Assembly (NCBI GenBank): GCA_018699415.1
Contig: JABIQM010000119.1
Span: 1 to 39,814, forward strand
Source: Acidimicrobiaceae bacterium
GTDB lineage: Bacteria > Actinomycetota > Acidimicrobiia > Acidimicrobiales > Aldehydirespiratoraceae
DNA length: 39,814 nucleotides
Direction: 5' to 3'
Of this stretch, positions 18,434 to 27,320 are shown piece after piece. Numbering within the stretch: position 1 is the stretch's first letter; each line of letters begins with the position of its first letter. The position numbers and the translations under genes were made by a program. The notes under the pieces are model-generated. The model saw nothing but the letters and a program-made list of their open reading frames with translations. It searched no databases and was not told where the DNA came from.

Positions 18434-19334
18434 GAGCGGCCGTTAGCGCTCGTTCGAGACGGGGGTGCTCGAACACGAACCCCTCAGCCAAAAGCGTACA
18501 TGGTGAAACATGCGCACTGCTGAGGAGTAACTCTCGGGTGAGTTGCCGACCGAGCTTTGCCCAAAGGGCGATGGTTGGGGTGGGGATGATGGCGGGTCGG
18601 CGTACGGCCGCGCCCAACGTCTTTGTGAATTCGGTGTTGGTCACCGGGTTCGGAGCGGTGAGATTCACCGCTCCTGCTACCGGGTGATCAAGGAGCCATA
18701 GCATGGCGGCGATGTGGTCGGTGAGGCTGATCCAACTCATCCATTGCGTGCCTTTGCCAATACGGCCGCCGAGCCCGCGCGTGAAAAAGGGCAACTGTTC
18801 CGCGAGCGCCCCGCCACTCGGGTCGAGCACGATTCCGGTGCGGAGGTGGGTAACCCTCGTTCGCTGATCAAGGGGATTAGTTGACGCTTCCCATGCCTGC
18901 ACGACTTCTGAAGCGAACCCGAGACCGGGAGCAGATTCCTCGGTGAGCTTCTCGTCGCCGCGGTCGCCGTAGAAACCGATTGCTGAGCCGGAGAGAAAAA
19001 CGGCGGGCGGTGCGTCGAGACTCGCCATGGTGGAGGCTAGAAGCCGGGTGCCATGGATACGGCTCTCAAGGATTTTTGCCTTCTGTGCTTGACTCCAGCG
19101 GTGCTCAGCGAGCCCTTCTCCCGCAAGATGAATCACGGCATCAATACGGCCGGCAGCGGCGATGCCATCGTGGTCGATCGTTCCCCCAGCAGGGTCCCAG
19201 CGCACCCCGGGCCCATTTATCGACGCGCTGCCGCGTACAAGAGGCACAGGCGAGTGGCCCGTGGCACGAAGGCTCGCCATTAGCGCCGAGCCGATGAATC
19301 CGGTTGATCCGCTCACGAGAACTTTCATAGACAT
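18423..19334 (-). CDS. TIGR01777-type NAD-dependent epimerase
   Basis: KVLVSGSTGFIGSALMASLRATGHSPVPLVRG...FLSGSAIGFYGDRGDEKLTEES. Confidence 0.88.
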   Translation of the reverse strand: MSMKVLVSGSTGFIGSALMASLRATGHSPVPLVRGSASINGPGVRWDPAGGTIDHDGIAAAGRIDAVIHLAGEGLAEHRWSQAQKAKILESRIHGTRLLASTMASLDAPPAVFLSGSAIGFYGDRGDEKLTEESAPGLGFASEVVQAWEASTNPLDQRTRVTHLRTGIVLDPSGGALAEQLPFFTRGLGGRIGKGTQWMSWISLTDHIAAMLWLLDHPVAGAVNLTAPNPVTNTEFTKTLGAAVRRPAIIPTPTIALWAKLGRQLTRELLLSSAHVSPCTLLAEGFVFEHPRLERALTAALRD

Positions 19335-19407
19335 ATGTTCTCACGCGCTCCCAAGCAACCTTGGGTCGCGCGGCACTACCATCGGGGCACACAACCCGGG
19401 AGCAACG

Positions 19408-19656
19408 ATGAATGACGACGCCGTTGAGCAGCCAGAGAAGCGGGCGCCGCAAACTGGATTGATCGTTGGGGCGCTCGTCGCGATTTGTCTCGCTGCGTTC
19501 GTGCTGCAAAATACAGACTCAACACCGGTCACGTGGATGATGTTCGACGGTTCAGCGCCATTGTTCGTTGTGATCTTGGGATCAGCTGCGGCGGGTGCAG
19601 TGCTCAGTGAAGCTGCTGGCTGGGTGATTCGGCGTCGGCGTCGTCTCCACCGCTGA
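19408..19656 (+). CDS. LapA-domain (DUF1049-like) membrane protein
   Basis: 82 aa; LIVGALVAICLAAFVLQNTDSTPVTWMMFDGSAPLFVVILGSAAAGAVL. Confidence 0.65.
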   Translation: MNDDAVEQPEKRAPQTGLIVGALVAICLAAFVLQNTDSTPVTWMMFDGSAPLFVVILGSAAAGAVLSEAAGWVIRRRRRLHR

Positions 19657-19719
19657 CTGTTTAGATTGAGCTTGTGGTTCCCTAAGCCGAGTGTCCTTTG
19701 CGCTGGGATGCCTCGTTGA

Positions 19720-21411
19720 CTAGTCGCCGCGTCGGGAGCGACGGCGCGCTGCGATCGATGGCAAGTCGCCAAGTCGGGAGGTTCCTTTGCGGCGGCGTTT
19801 CTCCTCGTACTGCGCCTCATCAGCGGCGCGAAGTAGAGCCCCGGGCGTAGCAATGTTGGTGGTGGCCAACGCAACGCCATAGGACAGTGATCGCCCGGGA
19901 CCAGAGTCGCCAAAGAGTTTCTGAGCACCTGCCGCTACCGGTTCGGCGCTGAGGGTGCCCCCACCGTCGAGGATTACGCAAAACTCGTCGCCGCCAATAC
20001 GGCAGACGGTCGAACCGGTGAGCGCTCTGGCAGCCGCAGTGAGTGATTGGGCAGCGTGGATGAGTAGGTCGTCGCCGGCTGCATGACCATTGGCGTCATT
20101 GACAGCTTTCAGGCCGTCGACATCGCACATGATGAGCGCAACATCCTGACGGTCAATGGGAGCGCGATCGAAGATCTGCGTGAGGTGCTGATCGAGAACG
20201 CGCCGATTGCCAATCCCGGTGAGTGGATCACGGAGTGCAAGTTCCTCAAACTCAGCGATGCGTTCCGCCTGCACCACAGCTGCTGCTACGTGTGTGGAGA
20301 CGAGACGGAGCGTGGCTAGGTCGTCGTGATCAAGCATGCTGGCATCGGCGCTGGAGGTGGCCCAGGCGACACCCCAGATGCTGTCACCGATGATGATTGG
20401 CCAAGCTGCCTCGGAGCGGAGCCCCCGGCGATGAAGCGATATCGTGCCCGGGTCGTCAGCGCGAGTTTCATCGATTGACCGAACGAAACCCTGCCCACCG
20501 AGAAGGCGACCGAGGCCGGGTCGGTCACCCTCCTGGAGAGATTCGGCGACGGGGAATCGTTCGCTGCCAGAACCGCTGGTGACGAGGATGTCGAGTGTTT
20601 GTTCGTCGTGATCCAGGCGGCCGATACTGATCGATGTGGCGCTGAGCGCCTTTTTCGCTTGATCGGCAATTACAGACAAGACGTCGGTCATGTTGTCGGC
20701 CGCACGCACCGCAGCACCAATTGACCCCAGCGCTTCGACGGGTGAGTTGCGTTCGATGGGGACGAACCGGTCGAGGCTGTTGAGCACTTCACTGAGATTG
20801 AGTTCGGCAATAAGCGGATCTCCGGACTCCAACTCGAGGGCTGCGGCGGCACCCAGATCAGGGTCGAGGGCCGAGCCGAGAAGCTCGTCAACACGGCGAC
20901 GGCGAGCGGTCCAGTTGGGGGCGGATCCCGAAGCTGGGTGGCCCACGAGGGTCGCAGCCAGGGCGAGCAGGCGGGCGGAAAGCGGGATCTCCGGTCCACG
21001 CAAGGCGTGGGGTCCGCCACTTCCGTCCCAGCGTTCGTGCTGATGGCGAACAGCATTAGCGCAACTGCCGAGCCCCGGCAGAGATTTGAGCATGTTCGAC
21101 GCGAGCACGGCTGAGGATGGGTCCGGCACGATATCTACGGTGCCGACCGGGCGAACATGAGTGAGCAGGATGCCGATCTCAGCAAGAAGCGATCCGGTTA
21201 TGGCGTCCACACGGTCCTGGACTAGGGCACCTGCAGCAACTGCGATTCGGTCGACCAAGTGTGCCCGCAGAGCGGCGCGTCGTGCCGCGGCAGGATCGAA
21301 TACGTCGAGTGCTTGAGCGAGAGCGGTTATTGCGGCGCGGGCGGACCGGTCAAGCGGGCGAGTAGCCGCATCGCTCGAGCGTTCGGGCGCTTCGGTGAAC
21401 AATTGCTCCAT
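19720..21411 (-). CDS. diguanylate cyclase: degenerate HD-GYP-like region + GAF + GGDEF
   Basis: RHQHERWDGSGGPHALRGPEIPLSARLLALA; GAF; DPLTGIGNRRVLDQHL ... CRIGGDEFCVIL. Confidence 0.85.
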   Translation of the reverse strand: MEQLFTEAPERSSDAATRPLDRSARAAITALAQALDVFDPAAARRAALRAHLVDRIAVAAGALVQDRVDAITGSLLAEIGILLTHVRPVGTVDIVPDPSSAVLASNMLKSLPGLGSCANAVRHQHERWDGSGGPHALRGPEIPLSARLLALAATLVGHPASGSAPNWTARRRRVDELLGSALDPDLGAAAALELESGDPLIAELNLSEVLNSLDRFVPIERNSPVEALGSIGAAVRAADNMTDVLSVIADQAKKALSATSISIGRLDHDEQTLDILVTSGSGSERFPVAESLQEGDRPGLGRLLGGQGFVRSIDETRADDPGTISLHRRGLRSEAAWPIIIGDSIWGVAWATSSADASMLDHDDLATLRLVSTHVAAAVVQAERIAEFEELALRDPLTGIGNRRVLDQHLTQIFDRAPIDRQDVALIMCDVDGLKAVNDANGHAAGDDLLIHAAQSLTAAARALTGSTVCRIGGDEFCVILDGGGTLSAEPVAAGAQKLFGDSGPGRSLSYGVALATTNIATPGALLRAADEAQYEEKRRRKGTSRLGDLPSIAARRRSRRGD

Positions 21412-21528
21412 TTACTCGCGCCTCCCCTGACTCGCCTATTTTCGCTATTTGTATCAGAATCGAACAGCCACGGAAAGTATAGAGTTTCACCACGTAGCGT
21501 GGCTAATTTTTCTCGTAAGAGCGGCGGA

Positions 21529-22158
21529 TTATGTCGCAACCAGGGCTGTCATGCGCTTGACAAGTTCGTCTTCACCTATGGCACCAATCACGATTTCGAC
21601 TGCACCGTCGTCGTTGATAAACGCAAAGGCCGGTTGGCCGCTAATGCCAAATTCCTCCCAGATTTCACCGCTGATATCTGCGATGTGGGGGAATGCATCG
21701 ACGCCCATATTGGTGATGAATTGGCGCATCGGCGGGAGGTCGTCGCGACTGGCGACGCCGACCACGTTTACTTCATCGGCAAATTGTTCCTGCACCAGTG
21801 CGACCGCACCGGATTCTCTGACACAACTTGGTCACCAGGGCGCCCAAAACCACAGGACAAGATCTTGCCCGGCGTAGTCGCCAGAGTTGAACTGTGAGCC
21901 ACTGATGGTTACACCGTCGTAGCCCAAGGGCCAGTCGAGACCGGCAGTGTCGCTTGCCGGTGGGTCATTAGTCGACTCTTCGGTCTCGGCGGCGATATCG
22001 CTTTTAGTATCGGGATCGCTGACGGTTTCAGGAGTCAGGTCGTCGGTGGTGCTGCCTGAGTCGTCGGTGAACTCCTCGCTGGGCCCGCTGAAAGAGTCGC
22101 TACCGCAGGCAGCACCGAGCAGCGCCATCGTGAAAAACCAGGGGAGAATTCGCTTCAC
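21529..22158 (-). CDS. TlpA/thioredoxin-fold lipoprotein with in-frame TGA at the first catalytic Cys (candidate selenoprotein, Sec109)
   Basis: GTG start 22158, lipobox ALLGAAC, VLWFWAPW-TGA(21832-21834)-PSCVRES, downstream GISGQPAFAFINDDG (cis-Pro region); ORFs 21832..22254 and 21529..21795 are in the same frame. Confidence 0.82.
21795..21812 (-). promoter_or_regulatory. bacterial SECIS-like hairpin CCGGUGC-GGUC-GCACUGG
   Basis: 7-bp stem (one G-U) with GGUC loop; loop at nt 27-30 after the UGA. Confidence 0.7.
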
Positions 22159-22228
22159 GTAACCTGATAGTAGACAATCTTCCGTCATACTCAGAGTCAG
22201 TTGCCGAGAAACGATTGATTGCTGACAT

Positions 22229-22324
22229 ATGAGCACCCGCAAACTCATCCTCACCGCCCTCCTGTGCGGGATGGCAATCTTGATCGCTGGAGCGATTCAA
22301 CTTCTCGACATCCTCAGTACCTGA
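22229..22324 (+). CDS. small single-TM peptide (31 aa)
   Basis: ATG...TGA encodes MSTRKLILTALLCGMAILIAGAIQLLDILST; below the supplied ORF length cut-off. Confidence 0.45.
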   Translation: MSTRKLILTALLCGMAILIAGAIQLLDILST

Positions 22325-22396
22325 ACCCCGCTGCGCCACCGAAGCACAACATCCCACAGGCTCTGGGGGCGATATGGTGGACGCCAACCTGAGGAG

Positions 22397-23812
22397 GTGA
22401 GTGGGACGGACGCACTACATGATGTCGTAGTAATTGGCGGTGGACCAGGCGGTTACGCCGCTGCGCTCTATGGCGCTGGAATTGGGCTCGATGTCGGGCT
22501 CGTCGAAAACAACATCCTTGGGGGAACATGCCTCAACGTCGGATGCATCCCGGCGAAAGAACTTCTGGAGACGGCCCACGTCTTCCGCACTGTCCAGCAC
22601 GCGGCCAAGTTCGGTGTGAACGCATCCGAGCCAGAGCTCGACTGGTCGATCACTCTTCAGCGAAAGCAGGGGATCATCGACCAACTCGTCGGCGGACTCG
22701 CCAGCTTGCTGAAGTCCAAGAAGGTCACAGTCTATGACGGCACCGGCTCGCTAGGCCCCAATCGTTTGGTCACTATCTCTGGCGCCGATGGGCGGCAGCT
22801 CACGATCACCGGTAACTCGGTCATTCTGGCTACTGGCTCACAGCCTCGCACTATTCCTGGCTTTGAGATCGACGGTCGGCTTGTCGTGACGTCTGACGAG
22901 ATGCTCTCGATTCCTGAACTCCCCGCCTCAGCCGTTGTCATAGGAGGCGGGGCTATCGGCTGTGAGTTCGCATCGATGATGGGCGACCTCGGCGTCGACG
23001 TCACCGTCCTCGAAGCCCTCCCCCAGATCCTCACAGGCTGCGATCCCGATGCCACTCGCGTTGTCGAGCGATCGTTCAAGAAGCGCAAGATCATCACTCG
23101 GACGGGAGTTCTGGTCGGCGGCCACACCCCATCGGCTGATGGCCGATCCACCACCGTTGCGTTTGGCGATGGTGAGTCGATCGCCGTCGAACTCATCGTC
23201 ATGTCCGTCGGTCGGCGCCCCTATTCAGACCTCCTCGGACTTGAAGGCACTGGGGTCCGGCTCGATGAGCGTGGATTTGTTGTTGCCGATGGTCGATGTC
23301 GCACCGATGAGCCAGGAGTATGGGCCGTAGGTGACATCATCAACACTCCCGCGCTCGCTCACGTGGCATTCGCAGAGGGCATGCTCGCGATCCGCGACAT
23401 TCTCGGTGAGGAACCGACCCCGCTGGACCATCACGGCACACCCTGGTGCATCTACTGCCATCCCGAGGTTGCCTTCGCCGGCCATACCGAAGAATCTGCC
23501 AAGGAAGCGGGCTTCGACGTTGTCACGTCAAAGCACTCCTTCATTGGCAATGGCCGCGCCAAGATCGTCGGGGAGACCGACGGCGTGGTGAAGGTCGTTG
23601 CTGAGAAACGTCCCGACGGCACCGGAGGTCGAATCCTGGGCGTCCATATGGTCGGCCCGTGGGTTACCGAACAACTCGGCCAGGGTTACCTCGCTGTCAA
23701 TTGGGAGGCCACCGTCGATGACGTGGCCGCCTTCATTCAACCCCACCCCACCATGAGCGAAATGTTCGGCGAGACCGTTATGTCGCTCACTGGCCGTTCG
23801 CTGCACGGCTGA
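22397..23812 (+). CDS. lpd: dihydrolipoyl dehydrogenase (E3)
   Basis: VVVIGGGPGGYAAAL, GGTCLNVGCIPAKELL, C-terminal AFIQPHPTMSEMFGE; SD GAGGAGGT at start. Confidence 0.94.
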   Translation: MSGTDALHDVVVIGGGPGGYAAALYGAGIGLDVGLVENNILGGTCLNVGCIPAKELLETAHVFRTVQHAAKFGVNASEPELDWSITLQRKQGIIDQLVGGLASLLKSKKVTVYDGTGSLGPNRLVTISGADGRQLTITGNSVILATGSQPRTIPGFEIDGRLVVTSDEMLSIPELPASAVVIGGGAIGCEFASMMGDLGVDVTVLEALPQILTGCDPDATRVVERSFKKRKIITRTGVLVGGHTPSADGRSTTVAFGDGESIAVELIVMSVGRRPYSDLLGLEGTGVRLDERGFVVADGRCRTDEPGVWAVGDIINTPALAHVAFAEGMLAIRDILGEEPTPLDHHGTPWCIYCHPEVAFAGHTEESAKEAGFDVVTSKHSFIGNGRAKIVGETDGVVKVVAEKRPDGTGGRILGVHMVGPWVTEQLGQGYLAVNWEATVDDVAAFIQPHPTMSEMFGETVMSLTGRSLHG

Positions 23813-23830
23813 ACAAGGAACCGAGAACTC

Positions 23831-25138
23831 ATGGCTGATGTCACAATGCCCCAGCTGGGCGAGACCGTTACCGAGGGCACTATCACCCGCTGGTTCAAGA
23901 ACGTGGGTGACACGGTGGCGATGGATGAGATCCTCTTTGAGGTGTCGACCGACAAGGTCGACTCTGAGGTTCCCTCGCCCATTGCTGGCACGCTCACAGA
24001 GATCTTGGCGAATGAAGGTGATGTGGTCGAGGTCGGCCAAGTCCTGGCTCGCATCGGCGATGCTGGTGCGGCTGCCGTGACTGTCGAAGCGGCGGCTCCG
24101 GCCCCGCGGCTCCCGTCCCCCGTACCAGCGGCGGAACCCGCTCCGATTATCGAGGGTCTGATCTTGTCGCCGGTGGTGCGGCGGCTGATCGCCGACAATG
24201 GAATCGATGCATCCACGCTGACCGGTACAGGTGTGGGTGGTCGGGTCACACGGGCCGATGTGGAGCGTGTTATCCAGTCCCATGCGGTTGGAACCACTCC
24301 AGCACCTCATGCGACCGCGGCTGCTCCGGCATCTGTGGCGCCGGTGGCTCCAGCACCTGTTGTGGCGCCGTCTGCTCCAGCACCTGTTGTGACGCCGGCT
24401 GCTGCGGTACCAGCGGTTGGCGCCCGCGATCAGATCGTGCCGATCAACAACATCCGCAAACACACCGGCGAACACATGGTGATGTCCAAATCGACGTCAC
24501 CGCATGTGCTCACCGCCATGGAGGTCGATTATGAGCGAGTCGAACACGTTCGTCGAGCCAACAAGGCCGGATGGAAGACCGACGAAGGCTTCAGCCTCAC
24601 GTACCTGCCGTTCATTGTCCGAGCAGTCGTCGATGCGCTGCATGAATTCCCGCATCTCAACGCCAGCTTTGGTGGCGACCATCTCGTGGTCCACGACGAG
24701 ATCAATCTCGCAGTCGCGGTCGACATCGACTTCAATGGGCTCCTCGCCCCCGTGGTGAAGGGAGCAGGCGGGAAGCGGTTGCGTCAACTCGCTCGCGAGA
24801 TCGTGGATGTTGCTGCTCGCACTCGTACAAAGCAACTCAGGCCAGACGATCTGAGCGGCGGTACCTTCACGGTGACCAACGCAGGTCAGTACGGCACGAT
24901 GATGCAGTTCCCGATCATCAACCAACCCCAGGTAGCGATCCTTTCTACCGACGGGGTGAAGCGAAAGCCGGTCGTGGTCACTGATGAATTCGGCAACGAG
25001 TCGATCGCCATTCATTCGGTCGGCGTTCTGGCGCTGGCCTGGGATCACCGAGCATTCGATGGTGCGTACGCCGCAGCATTCTTGAACAGGATCCGCGAGA
25101 TCATCGAAACCCGTGACTGGGAGGCGGAGGTCCACTGA
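23831..25138 (+). CDS. 2-oxoacid dehydrogenase dihydrolipoamide acyltransferase (E2), one lipoyl domain
   Basis: MPQLGETVTEGTITRW...FEVSTDKVDSEVPSP lipoyl domain; PSBD; DHRAFDGAYAAAFLNRIREIIE. Confidence 0.92.
   Translation: MADVTMPQLGETVTEGTITRWFKNVGDTVAMDEILFEVSTDKVDSEVPSPIAGTLTEILANEGDVVEVGQVLARIGDAGAAAVTVEAAAPAPRLPSPVPAAEPAPIIEGLILSPVVRRLIADNGIDASTLTGTGVGGRVTRADVERVIQSHAVGTTPAPHATAAAPASVAPVAPAPVVAPSAPAPVVTPAAAVPAVGARDQIVPINNIRKHTGEHMVMSKSTSPHVLTAMEVDYERVEHVRRANKAGWKTDEGFSLTYLPFIVRAVVDALHEFPHLNASFGGDHLVVHDEINLAVAVDIDFNGLLAPVVKGAGGKRLRQLAREIVDVAARTRTKQLRPDDLSGGTFTVTNAGQYGTMMQFPIINQPQVAILSTDGVKRKPVVVTDEFGNESIAIHSVGVLALAWDHRAFDGAYAAAFLNRIREIIETRDWEAEVH
24347..24400 (+). repeat. 27-bp in-frame tandem repeat (x2) in the E2 Ala/Pro linker
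   Basis: GCTCCAGCACCTGTTGTGGCGCCGTCT / GCTCCAGCACCTGTTGTGACGCCGGCT. Confidence 0.85.
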
Positions 25139-26832
25139 CCACCGCCGTCGACCTTGACCCGAGCCTGCGGGTCCGCTGGCTCGGCCGAGTTCGCTATCTC
25201 GACGCGCTGGCGCTTCAGCGTCAACTCGTCAAGGGTGAAGACGATCACCTACTCCTACTTGAGCACGACCATGTGATCACGCTGAGCAAGCGGACGCCGG
25301 CCGAGCACCTCCTAGTTGATGTAGAGGCGCTTGGCGCTGATGTTGTCGCCACTGATCGGGGCGGTGACATCACCTATCACGGACCCGGTCAGCTTGTCGG
25401 CTACCCGGTTCTCACCGTTGCCGGTAAACGGGGTGGAGGTATGGCCGACACCGCCGTCTATGTCGAGGGCATCGAGCAACTTCTGATCGACGTTCTCGCA
25501 GATCTCGGGGTTGAGAGCGGACGGATACATCGATCTACGGGAGTGTGGATCGATATCGACGGGCTTCGACCACGCAAGATTGCAGCTATTGGTGTGCGTA
25601 TCACTCGAGGACGATCCATGCACGGGTTTGCCCTCAATGTCGATCCCGACCTGGCCTGGTTCGATCGCATCGTTCCCTGCGGCATACCCGATAGGGGTGT
25701 TACGTCGTTGGTGGCTGAGGGGATTGATGTCTCGATGCGCGAGGTTGTCGACCTGGTTGTCGCCAAAGCTGCCGACTACTGGGGCCGGGCTCGACCGGTC
25801 GATCGTGCCGATGTCGCATGGCGGGTTCCGGCCTCCGACCTGGCACCGTTCACTCGGGGCGAAGGGGCAGGCACGCCCGTCGGTCGACAAGGTATTGGCT
25901 ATGGCGAACAAGCGGACGGCACGTCGGTCCGGCTGCTCGGGAGGCTTGCCGAAGCTGGCGTTGCGGCCGACCCCGTCAGGCTGAAGTCCCGCAAACCTGA
26001 GTGGATGCGAGTGCCGCTGGACACTGGTCCGAAGTACCGCGAGATCAAGAAGACGATGCGCGAACTTGATCTGGTCACCGTGTGTGAGGAGGCCGGTTGT
26101 CCCAACATCTCGGAGTGTTGGAACGATGGCACCGCTACCTTCATGATCCTCGGCGAGCGTTGCACTCGAGCCTGCGGTTTCTGCTTGGTCGACACGCGAA
26201 AGCCAGTTGCCGCTGACCTCGATGAACCGGCGCGCGTGGCGGAGGCCGTCGACCGTATGGGGCTACAACACGCGATAGTCACGATGGTGGCGCGCGACGA
26301 CCTCGTCGACGGGGGAGCATCAGTCGTTGCGGAAACTATTCATGCCATCAGGGCACAGGTTCCATCGTGTCGTGTTGAGGTGCTCGTCTCCGACTTGAAA
26401 GGAGACGACGACTCTCTGCAGACGGTTTTCGATGCTCGACCCGATGTGTTTAACCACAACATCGAAACCGTGGCGCGGTTGCAGCGCGCGGTTCGGCCTT
26501 CAGCTGGTTATGCGCGTTCGTTGTCGGTGCTTGCTCGGGCCAAGCACGCCGGACTCGTCACCAAGTCATCGATCATCGTCGGCATGGGCGAGACAGAGGA
26601 TGAAGTCGTCCAGACGATGTCTGACCTCGCCGCCAGCGGCGTCGACATAGTCACCATCGGCCAGTATCTTCGCCCGACATCCCACCACCTGCCTGTAGCG
26701 GTTTGGTGGGAGCCGAAGGTATTCACCCGCTGGAAGAAACAGGGAGAGGCCATGGGTATCGCTCACGTTGAGTCGAGTCCGCTCACACGCTCCAGCTATC
26801 ACGCTCGCGAAGCCGCCGACGCTGCGGAGTAG
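25135..26832 (+). CDS. LipB-LipA fusion: octanoyltransferase + lipoyl synthase (probable CTG start; track shows 25273..26832)
   Basis: LipB: LRVRWLGRVRYLDALALQRQLV, RGGDITYHGPGQLVGYPVL. LipA: CEEAGCPNISECWNDGTATFMILGERCTRACGFC...HLPVAVWWEPKVF; single open frame. Confidence 0.85.
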   Translation: MTTAVDLDPSLRVRWLGRVRYLDALALQRQLVKGEDDHLLLLEHDHVITLSKRTPAEHLLVDVEALGADVVATDRGGDITYHGPGQLVGYPVLTVAGKRGGGMADTAVYVEGIEQLLIDVLADLGVESGRIHRSTGVWIDIDGLRPRKIAAIGVRITRGRSMHGFALNVDPDLAWFDRIVPCGIPDRGVTSLVAEGIDVSMREVVDLVVAKAADYWGRARPVDRADVAWRVPASDLAPFTRGEGAGTPVGRQGIGYGEQADGTSVRLLGRLAEAGVAADPVRLKSRKPEWMRVPLDTGPKYREIKKTMRELDLVTVCEEAGCPNISECWNDGTATFMILGERCTRACGFCLVDTRKPVAADLDEPARVAEAVDRMGLQHAIVTMVARDDLVDGGASVVAETIHAIRAQVPSCRVEVLVSDLKGDDDSLQTVFDARPDVFNHNIETVARLQRAVRPSAGYARSLSVLARAKHAGLVTKSSIIVGMGETEDEVVQTMSDLAASGVDIVTIGQYLRPTSHHLPVAVWWEPKVFTRWKKQGEAMGIAHVESSPLTRSSYHAREAADAAE

Positions 26833-26834
26833 TC

Positions 26835-27320
26835 CTAGCGTCGCGAGTTGATCACGCCTGTGTTGAAGCCGGCGAGGCTGAGACCACCAGCGAAGCGGGC
26901 GTGCTCGATCTTGGTACAGCGATCCATCACGACGTCGAGGCCCGCCTCGGCGGCGACCCTTGCTGCGTCAGTGGACCAGAGGCCGAGTTGTGTCCAGAAC
27001 ACTTTCGCCCCGATGTCGACAGTTTCCTCTGCGATCGGGGGAAGGTCCTCACTGCGGCGGAAAACGTCTACCAGGTCAGGGACAACCGGAAGGTCGGCAA
27101 GTGACGGATAGACCTGATGCCCGAGGATCTCGGTCTCGCGCGGATTGACCAGATACACGTCAAAGTCAGCGGATGAACTCAGCAGATAGGTGGCAACGAA
27201 ATAGCTCGCACGAGCCGAGTTGGATGAGGCGCCGACGATGGCGATCGACTGAGATTCATCAAGGATTCGCTTGCGCTCACTGACGCCTGGCGGAGTCCAC
27301 CCGGGAATATGGTCACGCAT
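26835..27320 (-). CDS. CoA-binding domain protein (YccU/YneT-like)
   Basis: SIAIVGASSNSARASYFVATYLLSSSADFDVYLVNPRETEILGHQVYPSL; start M at 27320 overlaps metY end. Confidence 0.85.
   Translation of the reverse strand: MRDHIPGWTPPGVSERKRILDESQSIAIVGASSNSARASYFVATYLLSSSADFDVYLVNPRETEILGHQVYPSLADLPVVPDLVDVFRRSEDLPPIAEETVDIGAKVFWTQLGLWSTDAARVAAEAGLDVVMDRCTKIEHARFAGGLSLAGFNTGVINSRR

Noticed and set aside
5298-22158. Genetic code 4 (TGA = Trp) as explanation for the two in-frame TGAs
   Set aside because: Many genes here terminate at TGA (e.g. E2, rmlA, RNase HI) and Trp is encoded by TGG throughout.
23528-24475. 315-aa minus-strand ORF with Arg/His/Ser-rich repeats
   Set aside because: Antisense to lpd/E2; the repeats mirror the Ala/Pro linker repeat of E2.
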